From Erysipelotrichaceae bacterium (lineage in GTDB: Bacteria > Bacillota_I > Bacilli_A > Erysipelotrichales > Erysipelotrichaceae), in assembly GCA_029974225.1 (NCBI GenBank), contig JARKSP010000046.1:1-41070 (forward strand): DNA of 41,070 nt. The letters run 5' to 3'. Of this stretch, positions 33,238 to 40,926 are shown one piece after another. The position numbers and the translations under genes are program-made. Position 1 is the stretch's first letter. Each line of letters starts with the position of its first letter. The notes under the pieces were generated by a model, which worked only from the letters and a program-made list of their open reading frames with translations, was not told the DNA's origin and did no database searches.

Positions 33238-33795
33238 TCATCGTTTAATTTCTCTAATCATTGCATATTCATTTAACAGGGTTCCATCTTTTAAACGAAT
33301 AGCATTTGGCTTAACTCCGGTAATTTTAAAGCCCATTTTTTCATACAATGCTCTGGCGCGAGTATTTCCCTCGACAAAGCTCAGTTCAATTTGAATGATA
33401 TTTTTATTCTCTTCAGCCATTTTTATAACCTGTTGAATTAGTCTTGTACCTATTCCCAGATTCCAGTATTCACATAACAAAACGATTGCCGTACTGGCAC
33501 GATGCTTTGTTTTTAAGTTATTGCTCCATGAAATGACACAACTGCCTACTATTTTTTCATCAACTAAGCACACCAGCATCGCTTCATTATCTGATTTATT
33601 AATTCTTTGAATTATTTCTCTTTCTTTTTCTACAGTATATTCACCGCATTCTTCAGGATACCTTATTATAAATTCCGTTTCTCCTGCTGACTTATAAAGA
33701 AAATCCAGCATATCCTGAATATCTCTTTCTTCAGGGCTGCGAACTGATGCTATTCTTCCATCTTTTAAATAAAATTCAAATCTTTCTACAATCAT
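33238..33795 (-). CDS. GNAT-family N-acetyltransferase
   Basis: The 185-residue protein has the GNAT acetyl-CoA loop in CEYWNLGIGTRLIQQVIKMA, a strand VGSCVISW, motif B as FVEGNTRARALYEKMGFKIT, and a final NEYAMIREIKR typical of RimI/RimJ-like enzymes that modify proteins or small molecules. GGAGG lies 7 nt before the ATG. It is 13 nt downstream of the alpha/beta hydrolase, so the two probably share a transcript. Confidence 0.9.
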   Translation of the reverse strand: MIVERFEFYLKDGRIASVRSPEERDIQDMLDFLYKSAGETEFIIRYPEECGEYTVEKEREIIQRINKSDNEAMLVCLVDEKIVGSCVISWSNNLKTKHRASTAIVLLCEYWNLGIGTRLIQQVIKMAEENKNIIQIELSFVEGNTRARALYEKMGFKITGVKPNAIRLKDGTLLNEYAMIREIKR

Positions 33796-33808
33796 ATTTA
33801 GCCTCCAT

Positions 33809-34786
33809 TTATTCCGTGCTATCCAACTCAGTATTAATATAATCTTTTATATATTCACTTATTTCCTTATAAAAATAATCGTGAACATAATGCGGACAAT
33901 CCAACTCAATGTATTCAGCTTTATCTGACTTGGCAATGTATTCTTTAGCGATACTTCTCCACCGCTGCTCATCGAATCCTGCTGTGCCAGAGCTATTAGA
34001 AATAAAAAGTAGAATTGGCACATCTGGAACGCCCTTATTGTCTACAACTTTAGCGCTGTTTTTTATTTCTTTTACTTCATTAACCATTGTTAATGTAGCA
34101 GTTCGATAATAAAAGATCGACCGATAGATTTCTTTTTCTGAATCAGTCAGATTTCCGTGTTTAATGGCTTCACTTTCTGAAATGCCGGGGATCCATCTTG
34201 TTATTCCTAAAACCGCTCCATAATGACCTAACTTTATCATGGGTATATTAATATTCATAAACTCATAATATCCCGGTACAGCCATGTCCAGGCCAATAAT
34301 CGCCTCGATTTCCCATGGATACATCTGAGCCCAATACAAGGCTTCAATTCCCGACATCGAATGAGGACATAGAATGTATGGCCCTGCAATATCAAGTTTT
34401 TCAAGAGCTGTTCTGCTTTGCCTTAAAACAGTTGCTATATCTCGCTTATCATCTACAACATCGCTGAATCCGTAGCCAAATTTTTCAATTACCACTATCC
34501 TGTAGTCATCGACCAATAGTGTGTACAGAGACTTAAAATCCAGAATCGGCGAACTTGTTCCCCCTCCTGATAAAAAGACAATCGTATGTTTCCCTTCGCC
34601 TTCAACATAGACGCTCATATTGTGGCCATCAACTTCGACTATTTTACCTAAAGGTGTGCGCAGTGGTTCTTCCATCAATAGGCTTATTTTATGTCTGATA
34701 AATGAAACAGTAAAAAATACTGTCACTATCAATATGATAATAAGCAATTTCTTTAAAATTTTCCTCATTAATTTATTTAATCCCAT
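33809..34786 (-). CDS. Membrane-anchored alpha/beta hydrolase
   Basis: The 325-residue protein has an N-terminal membrane anchor (KKLLIIILIVTVFFTVSFI, residues 12-30) and an alpha/beta hydrolase domain. The oxyanion loop is FLSGGGTSSP (71-80), the nucleophile Ser143 lies in CPHSMSGIEAL, an elbow with His in place of the first Gly of G-x-S-x-G, and the catalytic histidine is in DCPHYVHDY near the C-terminus. The catalytic part should face outside the cell. The substrate is unknown. GAGG lies 8 nt before the ATG. Confidence 0.88.
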   Translation of the reverse strand: MGLNKLMRKILKKLLIIILIVTVFFTVSFIRHKISLLMEEPLRTPLGKIVEVDGHNMSVYVEGEGKHTIVFLSGGGTSSPILDFKSLYTLLVDDYRIVVIEKFGYGFSDVVDDKRDIATVLRQSRTALEKLDIAGPYILCPHSMSGIEALYWAQMYPWEIEAIIGLDMAVPGYYEFMNINIPMIKLGHYGAVLGITRWIPGISESEAIKHGNLTDSEKEIYRSIFYYRTATLTMVNEVKEIKNSAKVVDNKGVPDVPILLFISNSSGTAGFDEQRWRSIAKEYIAKSDKAEYIELDCPHYVHDYFYKEISEYIKDYINTELDSTE

Positions 34787-34911
34787 CAGTTAAACCTCAA
34801 AAACTTATAAACTAGCGCTGTTTCTCTTATCGCAACAGTTTTTCACTATCAGAGATAGTAATCTGCCCCTTTTATAGGCCTGAAAAACTCTACACCAATT
34901 GCTGATAAAGT

Positions 34912-34951
34912 AAGAAAATCCGACTTACAATCACTATCATCAGCCGGATTT
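34912..34951 (-). terminator. Probable terminator after the HMA-like gene
   Basis: On the minus strand AAATCCG (34951-34945) pairs with CGGATTT (34922-34916), followed by TTCTTACTTT. The loop is long (22 nt) and the U tract interrupted, so efficiency is uncertain. Confidence 0.45.
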
Positions 34952-34977
34952 ATATATGTCTTGTTATAGGGATTCTG

Positions 34978-35190
34978 TTATACTAACTCTAAATCTCCAG
35001 GAGTAAATCCTGCTTCTTCAATTATCTGATAGATGTCTTCTACCGAAAAATCTGAATCAACTAAAACTACTCTTTTAGCAACATTATAGGTTACAACCGC
35101 CGTTTCTGATTCTTCTTCAAAAGCTTCCCTGATCTGTTCGCCACAGTTTTTATTTATCATATCTTCCACAGTAATCTTATAAGTGTACAT
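34978..35190 (-). CDS. HMA-domain-like small protein lacking the CxxC metal site
   Basis: This 70-residue protein has the beta-alpha-beta-beta-alpha-beta pattern of a copper-chaperone HMA domain: MYTYKITVEDM...CGEQIREAFEEE, VVTYNVAKRVVLVDS, VEDIYQIIEEAGFTPGDLEL. The metal motif M-x-C-x-x-C is replaced by MINKNC, leaving one cysteine, so classical Cu(I) binding by two cysteines is lost. Its start overlaps the end of ispF by 14 nt, so it is translated with ispF. Confidence 0.75.
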   Translation of the reverse strand: MYTYKITVEDMINKNCGEQIREAFEEESETAVVTYNVAKRVVLVDSDFSVEDIYQIIEEAGFTPGDLELV

Positions 35191-35674
35191 ATTCTACCTT
35201 CCTTTTTTCTATCAATAAAACGCTAGCCAAAGCCACTACTCCTTTTTTCTTTCCGACAAAGCCTAATTTCTCTCCCCGGGTTGCCTTTACATTAACCTGT
35301 GATACATCGCATTTTAATACATCGGCAATGTTCTGTTCCATCTGCTGCTTATATTCAGCTAGTTTTGGTGCTTCTATTAGAATTGTTGAATCAATATTTC
35401 CGATTTTATAATTATGGCTGCTCATCAGTTTTTCTACTTCCGCTAACAGTACCATTGAAGAAATGTCTTTGTATTTATCATCCGTATCAGGAAAATGAGT
35501 TCCTAAATCCCCCAGTCCCAAAGCTCCGATAATTGCTTCTGCAACAGCATGCAACAAAACATCAGCATCCGAATGCCCTAAAAGGCCTTTTTCATATTCT
35601 ATTTTGACTCCGCCAAGTATTAAATCTCTATTTTCCACCAGCTGATGGATGTCTATTGCCTGTCCAATTCTCAT
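35177..35674 (-). CDS. ispF: 2-C-methyl-D-erythritol 2,4-cyclodiphosphate synthase
   Basis: The 165-residue enzyme makes the cyclic diphosphate intermediate of the MEP isoprenoid pathway. Its zinc site is Asp8 and His10 in AIDIHQL and His42 in DADVLLHA, with GLLGHSDADV and HFPDTDDKYKD forming the substrate loops and VNVKATRGEKLGFVG near the C-terminus. The length is normal. AAGGTGAG lies before the ATG. The HMA-like gene overlaps its end. It faces the PfkB-like gene across a 65-bp divergent gap. Confidence 0.97.
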   Translation of the reverse strand: MRIGQAIDIHQLVENRDLILGGVKIEYEKGLLGHSDADVLLHAVAEAIIGALGLGDLGTHFPDTDDKYKDISSMVLLAEVEKLMSSHNYKIGNIDSTILIEAPKLAEYKQQMEQNIADVLKCDVSQVNVKATRGEKLGFVGKKKGVVALASVLLIEKRKVEYVHL

Positions 35675-35703
35675 ATTCTCACCTTTTTTAATATTAACAT
35701 ATT

Positions 35704-35733
35704 TTGTTGTTTGTTGTCTTTATATGTTAAAAT
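35704..35733 (+). promoter_or_regulatory. Promoter of the PfkB-like gene, possibly leaderless
   Basis: TTGTTG (35704-35709) and the extended -10 TGTTAAAAT (TAAAAT at 35728-35733) are 18 bp apart. The predicted start falls on or within a few bases of the ATG at 35740, which has no Shine-Dalgarno site. Confidence 0.5.
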
Positions 35734-35739
35734 ATATCC

Positions 35740-36579
35740 ATGAATAAGGTTCTTGTCATTGGCTTAACCCACAAAACAGATGTCATCTCTATCAATGAAA
35801 ATCTTCAGAATGGAGAAGATTTTTTGTGTCAGCACAACAGTTATCTGACCGGCGGACAATATACTATCGCTTATAATCTGGCTTTTTTAGGAGTTAATAC
35901 TTATTTTATAACCAGATTTGGTTTTGATATTGATGCCAATGCAATGATGGTAAAGCTGGACAGCCTGAATGTTGTTGTTCATTCACAACAGCTATATTTC
36001 AAAAAGACTCCCCTTAAGACTTATCTTTTTGATAAAAGGAAAACCACAACTTTAAACTACCTGCCCTACAACAGCTATCCTGATATTGAAGACGGACTTC
36101 CCCAGGAATTCTTTGCGGGCAGTGATATAGTGATTGTAAATGTTATAAATTATCACTATTTAAAGGCAATTACCAGCCTTCATCCAGATGCCCGTTATAT
36201 TTGTGACAATTATATTCCTAGTGATTTGATGCTTGATAAGATTGAAGGTCTTATCCTGGAAGCGGATTATTTAAGGAAAACCATCAAAGATAAAGACTTT
36301 AACGAATTTGCTATGCAGCTGATAGATAAAGGCCTGCAATGGATTCTGATTACTGATAAAGGCCAAAAAGTCAGTATCTTTACAGAAAATGGCTTTGACT
36401 CCATTGTAAAAGAGCAATATGGAGAAAAATATCTGGGAACCCACGAGGTTTTTGTCAGCATGTTTGCTGCCTGTCTGGTTAATGGAAGAACCTTTTCCGA
36501 ATCCATAATCAGCGCTTTAAATATCGCAAACGATTTATCTTATGTCGATAACCTGGAGCTAAGTGAAGATTTATATTAA
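35740..36579 (+). CDS. PfkB/ribokinase-family protein with altered catalytic motif
   Basis: The 279-residue protein has the ribokinase-type fold: an N-terminal GG motif in YLTGGQYTIAYNLAFLG (near 35-51), a NVINYHYLKAI strand region, ILITDKGQKV near 203, and the C-terminal ALNIA helix. The anion-hole and catalytic motif, normally G-A-G-D, reads GTHEVF at 233-238, with Glu236 in place of the catalytic Asp. It may be an inactive or specialised kinase homologue. The predicted transcript may have no leader. The flavin-reductase-like gene starts 13 nt after it. Confidence 0.8.
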   Translation: MNKVLVIGLTHKTDVISINENLQNGEDFLCQHNSYLTGGQYTIAYNLAFLGVNTYFITRFGFDIDANAMMVKLDSLNVVVHSQQLYFKKTPLKTYLFDKRKTTTLNYLPYNSYPDIEDGLPQEFFAGSDIVIVNVINYHYLKAITSLHPDARYICDNYIPSDLMLDKIEGLILEADYLRKTIKDKDFNEFAMQLIDKGLQWILITDKGQKVSIFTENGFDSIVKEQYGEKYLGTHEVFVSMFAACLVNGRTFSESIISALNIANDLSYVDNLELSEDLY

Positions 36580-36592
36580 GAGAGGTAATAAA

Positions 36593-37531
36593 ATGAGTTC
36601 ATTTAAAGATTTAAGAATTGTTGATAACTTTTATCAGACTTCTGCATTTATTCCAATGCCAACAATATGTATTTCAACCATCAATGACGACGGCAGCTTG
36701 AATATCGGTTCATATTCTTTATGTTTCCCTTACTATGTCGCCGGAAAAGACAAGTATGCGATGATATTATCCTGTCGCAATACCTCAAATACCTGTCATA
36801 ACCTATTGAAAAGAAAAAAGTGCGCCCTTAACTTTATTGATGATAGCAGAAAAACGTTTAAAGAAGCTGTCAGATTAGGCTATCCTGGACCGTCTGATGA
36901 AAAAATGAAGGATCTGAAATTTGAGATGGAGCCTGGTCAGACTGATCCAAATGATAAAGATCGTCCACCGGTAATTAAAAGTGCCTTCCAGGTCTTTGAA
37001 TGTACCTGGGCTTCGCACTTAGAAGGAGCAGATAAGTTTAGTGCTGATGATATCGATGATGGCCATCCTGGGCCTTATAATAATTTCAATGGCATCATCA
37101 GTAAATATGGCGCTCTGTTTATTCTTCATATTGATAAGATTTTAATGAAAGAAAAATATTATGATGCTATAGTAAACGGTGTTACCAAATGGAACTTCCC
37201 GCCAGTGCCCGTAGATTATGGTTATCGAGATTCTACTAACTTCTGGTATACTCAGTTCCCTAAAATCGCCAGACCTATTGCTGAACCTATTCCGGCTCCC
37301 AAAGAGGTCGATCTGGTTTCAATCAAATATGCCGCTGAAAGAGCCCATCCGGAAATCAAGTTCACTGATGCAGCCTTAAAGAACTTTGTAAAAGTTCCTC
37401 GCCCTTTCTTGAAAACAGTCTTAAATGGCTGTATCGAGTGGGCAAAGCAGAACAACGTTACCTTAATTGATGATGAACATGTTAAAATCATCAATGATAA
37501 GCGTAATGCTGAAAAACAGGCTAGAAAATAA
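36593..37531 (+). CDS. Flavin reductase-like split-barrel protein with PCP_red-like C-terminus
   Basis: This 312-residue protein begins as a DIM6/NTAB-type FMN-binding split barrel (MPTICISTINDDGSLNIGSY, then LSCRNTSNTCHNL, about 1-150). The C-terminal 55 residues, FTDAALKNFVKVPRPFLKTV then IEWAKQNNVTLIDDEHVK, resemble the PCP_red domain (protochlorophyllide-reductase-like C-terminal module). The start at 36593 follows AGAGG; a longer frame overlapping the previous gene has no ribosome binding site. Its redox partner is unknown. Confidence 0.8.
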   Translation: MSSFKDLRIVDNFYQTSAFIPMPTICISTINDDGSLNIGSYSLCFPYYVAGKDKYAMILSCRNTSNTCHNLLKRKKCALNFIDDSRKTFKEAVRLGYPGPSDEKMKDLKFEMEPGQTDPNDKDRPPVIKSAFQVFECTWASHLEGADKFSADDIDDGHPGPYNNFNGIISKYGALFILHIDKILMKEKYYDAIVNGVTKWNFPPVPVDYGYRDSTNFWYTQFPKIARPIAEPIPAPKEVDLVSIKYAAERAHPEIKFTDAALKNFVKVPRPFLKTVLNGCIEWAKQNNVTLIDDEHVKIINDKRNAEKQARK

Positions 37532-37542
37532 TCAATCAAAAT

Positions 37543-37569
37543 GAACTCCCTAATAGGAGTTCGTTTTTA
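37543..37569 (+). terminator. Intrinsic terminator after the flavin-reductase-like gene
   Basis: GAACTCC (37543-37549) pairs with GGAGTTC (37556-37562), loop CTAATA, followed by GTTTTT. Confidence 0.85.
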
Positions 37570-37594
37570 ACTATAACCATTATTTTTGAGAAAA

Positions 37595-38758
37595 CTACCA
37601 GTTCTTTTCTATTTTTTCTCCCAAACTGCTGTATAGACCGGATAATTCCGGTTTATTGTCCTTTAACCCTTTTACCACTGCTATCTGACTTCTGGTAGTA
37701 AAAGCCTGGGTTCTGTAGCAGATAATTACACCAGAACCAGCTTTATGCTTTCCATGAATTTTAAAATGATAGTCAATATTATTGTCAGCAGCACTGCATT
37801 TCACCATTTTACAGTTTTCCAGACTGGTTCCCACCAAAGCATTTTCCAGTCCGCCTCGGCGATAGAAACCGCCACCATAGCAGTGACTGTTCTCTTTATA
37901 GGTATGTGATATTTCGCTTACATAAACATAGCCAATCTTTTCCGGCTGAACCGTGTCTTTGTGCAGCGGTGTTGTTCCAGTCAGACCATGTCCTGGTTCG
38001 CCGCAGTTACCGCCATATTTATGGATTGTTTCAATCCCCTGACAGCAGGTAACTGAAGGCATATTAATCATTAAGCTGTTATATCCTTTTTCGCTGGCAG
38101 TTTTAACTGCCTTTTCCATTGCCTGCATGTTAACTGTAGGTAATATGTCGCGCTGCTCTTTATCATATAGAAAAGCGGGAAAAACAGTTAATCCGGCAAA
38201 TCTGACATTTTTTAATTCTTTAACCCGGTCAATTAAACAGCTCAGTTCTGCAACATCAAAACCACCCTGCTGACTGTCGTACAGAAATGAATCTTCATCA
38301 ACCACTCTTGGCATAATATCCTGAATATGATTCTGCTTTTTGGCAATGCTGTTAATTTCCTCAATCATTTCAAAATTATAAACCGTCATAATTATCGGTT
38401 TATTTTCTATAACAGTCTTTAGAGCAGCTTGAGGGATCTGCACTAAATGGCCAACGTTTCCTAGTCTGATTCCGTTTTTAATCATGGTCAGGGTTTCTTT
38501 GAAATCTACTGCTACGACTCCATCAAATCCTATTTCCATCAGACCTCTGGCAATCTCTGGATTTCGGCCTATCTGTTTGGTCATAAAAAACAGCTTAATA
38601 TTTAATGAATCAGCAATCACTTTCATCTTCCTGCCATTTTCAATTATTGTGTCATAATCCAGAACATATGTATCAGGCAGTATTTGTCCTTCCTGTTGTA
38701 ATTTAAAAGCAAATTCAATCAGTTTTGGATTATTCTCTTTGGCTATTTCTAAAAACAT
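37595..38758 (-). CDS. YhfX-like PLP enzyme (alanine racemase-fold N-terminus)
   Basis: The 387-residue protein has an alanine racemase-type TIM barrel. TYVLDYDTIIENGRKMK near 30 precedes the PLP lysine Lys61 in FFMTKQIGRNPEI; CGEPGHGLTGTTP and HCYGGGFYRRGGLEN lie in the C-terminal half. It resembles YhfX of the E. coli yhf operon, a predicted amino-acid racemase or related PLP enzyme without a confirmed reaction. AGAAGGAG precedes the ATG. It converges with the flavin-reductase-like gene. Confidence 0.83.
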   Translation of the reverse strand: MFLEIAKENNPKLIEFAFKLQQEGQILPDTYVLDYDTIIENGRKMKVIADSLNIKLFFMTKQIGRNPEIARGLMEIGFDGVVAVDFKETLTMIKNGIRLGNVGHLVQIPQAALKTVIENKPIIMTVYNFEMIEEINSIAKKQNHIQDIMPRVVDEDSFLYDSQQGGFDVAELSCLIDRVKELKNVRFAGLTVFPAFLYDKEQRDILPTVNMQAMEKAVKTASEKGYNSLMINMPSVTCCQGIETIHKYGGNCGEPGHGLTGTTPLHKDTVQPEKIGYVYVSEISHTYKENSHCYGGGFYRRGGLENALVGTSLENCKMVKCSAADNNIDYHFKIHGKHKAGSGVIICYRTQAFTTRSQIAVVKGLKDNKPELSGLYSSLGEKIEKNW

Positions 38759-38786
38759 ATTTTCTCCTTCTTAATCTGATAAAGCT

Positions 38787-38823
38787 ATAAAAAAGAAAAC
38801 TCCCCACTTAAAAGTGAAGAGTT
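38787..38823 (-). terminator. Intrinsic terminator of the DUF951-ychF-darA-bactofilin operon
   Basis: On the minus strand AACTC-TT-CACTT pairs with AAGTG-GG-GAGTT (38823-38798), followed by TTCTTTTTTAT. It overlaps the bactofilin stop codon. Confidence 0.8.
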
Positions 38824-39278
38824 TAATACCTTTCAAATTGATACTCCAGCTTTACGTTGCCGTTAATCTTGGCGCCCTGATCGACAACCAGATTTCTACA
38901 GATGATATCACCTGCAACACTGGCACTGTTTCTTATTATCACTGAATCTTCAGCTTTTATGTTTCCCTTAATATTACCGCATACTTCAATGTTTCTACAA
39001 TTTACATTTCCTTCAATCTTAGAGCTTCGGCTGATAAAACCATCATAAATGATGTTGATATCACCATTAATCACACTATTGGTTCTGGCAATCAGATCTC
39101 TGGTTTCTAAATTGCCATTAATACACCCATAAATACTGCTTAAGCCATCAGTTTCGACATAACCATTAACTTTTCCGTAAACTTCAATTGCACCTATTGT
39201 TTTCATATTTCCTTCAATTGTAGTATGCAGCAAAATCAGAGTGGTATTAGGGTCAGTATAGTCAATAAAATCAATCAT
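38823..39278 (-). CDS. Bactofilin family cytoskeletal protein
   Basis: The 151-residue protein is built of repeated short strands, with VYGKVNGYVETDGLSSIYGC, INGNLETRDLIARTNSVING and IEGNVNCRNIEVCGNIKGNI, the right-handed beta-helix of bactofilins. They polymerise without nucleotides at the membrane and affect cell shape or positioning of wall enzymes. It lacks a long N-terminal tail. It is 2 nt downstream of darA, the last gene of the operon. Confidence 0.88.
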   Translation of the reverse strand: MIDFIDYTDPNTTLILLHTTIEGNMKTIGAIEVYGKVNGYVETDGLSSIYGCINGNLETRDLIARTNSVINGDINIIYDGFISRSSKIEGNVNCRNIEVCGNIKGNIKAEDSVIIRNSASVAGDIICRNLVVDQGAKINGNVKLEYQFERY

Positions 39279-39280
39279 AT

Positions 39281-39604
39281 TTAAGCCTTAATAAACTGAT
39301 CTACATCCAAAACAAATATTGTTGCTCCTCCAACATGAACTTCTACTGGATAGGCAGCATATTGACCGATGTCAAATGATGTGGTAGCTGGGATAATTTC
39401 GGTTCTTTTCTTACTTTCTTCTTTGATCAGCTCAATAGCCTGTTCAACCCTTTCATCCTCCGTTCCTATCAGCATCGTTGTATTCCCGGCTCTTAAAAAT
39501 CCACCTGTAGTAGATAATCTGGTTACCATAAACCCGTGTTCTGTTAAACGTGCACTTACTGCTGAACTATCATCGTTTGAAACAATCGCAATAATTAACT
39601 TCAT
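39281..39604 (-). CDS. darA: Cyclic-di-AMP receptor DarA (PstA)
   Basis: The 107-residue PII-like protein is close to DarA/PstA: MKLIIAIVSNDDSSAVSARL, LSTTGGFLRAGNTTMLIG with the conserved TTGGFL and GNTT binding loops, ERVEQAIELIKEESKKR, and PVEVHVGGATIFVLDVDQF at the C-terminus. It binds c-di-AMP in trimers; its output is unknown. The ATG at 39604 follows AAGGAGG by 8 nt; an in-frame ATG seven codons upstream overlaps that site. The bactofilin gene follows directly. Confidence 0.94.
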   Translation of the reverse strand: MKLIIAIVSNDDSSAVSARLTEHGFMVTRLSTTGGFLRAGNTTMLIGTEDERVEQAIELIKEESKKRTEIIPATTSFDIGQYAAYPVEVHVGGATIFVLDVDQFIKA

Positions 39605-39617
39605 TTTTTTATCCTCC

Positions 39618-40721
39618 TTAAACATTAAACCTCACAAACATCACATCGCCATCACGGCAGACGTATTCTTTTCCTTCTACTCTGATTTTTCCCGCTTCTT
39701 TTAAAGCTGCTTCGCTGCCATAAGTAATTAAATCAGCATATTTATAGACTTCCGCTCTAATAAATCCTTTTTTAAAATCACTATGAATTAATCCGGCACA
39801 ATCAGGCGCCTTCATTCCTTTGGTAAACTTCCAGGCTCTGACTTCATCATCACCAACGGTAAAGAAAGTGCATAGATTCAGTAAAGCATAGGTTTTCAAT
39901 ACTATTTCATCCAACCCGCTTCTTTTTAAACCCAAATCTGCTAAAAACATTGCCCTAGACTCGTCATCTAATGCTGATATTTCTTCTTCCATTTGAGCTG
40001 TTATTCCTACAATCTGATTGTTTTCTCTTGCCGCAAATTCTCTGACTCTCTGATAATACTGACACTGCTCTAAATCAGCCACATCATTTTCAGAAACATT
40101 AGCGACATAAATAACCGGTTTGGCTGTCAGAAGATGATAGTTTTTAAAGATTTCTTTCTCTTCTTCTGAAAGCTCTATGCTTCTGGCCATTTTCCCTTCT
40201 TCAAGAGCGGTTTTCAGTTTTTTCAACATTTCAAATTCTTTTACCGCTTCTTTTTCTTTGGTTGTTAAAGCTCTTCTTTCGACTTTGTTAATTCGATTGC
40301 TGACTGTTTCTAAATCAGCTAAAGCCAGTTCAAGATTGACTATTTCAATATCCCTGATTGGATCAACTGTATCTTCGATATGGACAATACTGCTGTTTTC
40401 AAAGCATCTCACCACATGAACAATCGCATCCACTTCTCTGATATTTCCTAAAAACTGGTTCCCTAAGCCCTCTCCTTTTGAGGCTCCCTTAACTAAACCA
40501 GCAATATCGGTAAATTCAAAGGTCGTTTTAATTGACTTTCTCGGATGGAAAATTTCCGCCAGTCTGTCAACCCTTTCATCAGGTACTTCCACTATTTTGA
40601 TATTAGGCTTGATTGTCGCAAACGGATAGTTGGCTGCTTCTACCTGCGACTTTGTTATGGCATTAAATAATGTTGATTTTCCTACATTTGGCAATCCTAC
40701 AATACCAGCTGTCAGTGGCAT
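39618..40721 (-). CDS. ychF: Ribosome-associated GTPase/ATPase YchF
   Basis: The 367-residue Obg-family protein has G1 GLPNVGKSTLF at the N-terminus, G2-adjacent NYPFATIKPN, G3 FTDIAGLVKGA, and a NVSEND region in place of the G4 NKxD motif, which explains the ATP preference of YchF. The C-terminal TGS-like domain contains TFFTVGDDEVRAW and FIRAEVYKYADL. It acts in translation and stress responses. It is 4 nt downstream of the DUF951 gene and 13 nt upstream of darA. Confidence 0.96.
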   Translation of the reverse strand: MPLTAGIVGLPNVGKSTLFNAITKSQVEAANYPFATIKPNIKIVEVPDERVDRLAEIFHPRKSIKTTFEFTDIAGLVKGASKGEGLGNQFLGNIREVDAIVHVVRCFENSSIVHIEDTVDPIRDIEIVNLELALADLETVSNRINKVERRALTTKEKEAVKEFEMLKKLKTALEEGKMARSIELSEEEKEIFKNYHLLTAKPVIYVANVSENDVADLEQCQYYQRVREFAARENNQIVGITAQMEEEISALDDESRAMFLADLGLKRSGLDEIVLKTYALLNLCTFFTVGDDEVRAWKFTKGMKAPDCAGLIHSDFKKGFIRAEVYKYADLITYGSEAALKEAGKIRVEGKEYVCRDGDVMFVRFNV

Positions 40722-40725
40722 ATTT

Positions 40726-40926
40726 CTAATCCTCTGTTTCTAATTCGCATGGAATAATTTTTTTAACTTTCTTTTCAAATTCACTTCTCGGAAACAAAAC
40801 TGATGCTCCACATCCTAAACACTTAACTCTTATATCAGCACCCATCCTGATAATTCTCCATTGTCTGGATTTCTTGCAGGGATGCATTTTTTTCATTTCA
40901 ACTATATCATTCAGCTTATATTCCAT
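40726..40926 (-). CDS. DUF951 small protein
   Basis: The 66-residue protein has the DUF951 pattern: YKLNDIVEMKKMHPCKKSRQ, WRIIRMGADIRVKCLGCGAS, VLFPRSEFEKKVKKI. Cysteines in HPCKK and KCLGCG could bind a metal. The function is unknown, but it sits beside ychF in many Bacillota, including Bacillus subtilis (yyzM-yyaF). AAGGTAAGT precedes the ATG. Confidence 0.92.
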   Translation of the reverse strand: MEYKLNDIVEMKKMHPCKKSRQWRIIRMGADIRVKCLGCGASVLFPRSEFEKKVKKIIPCELETED

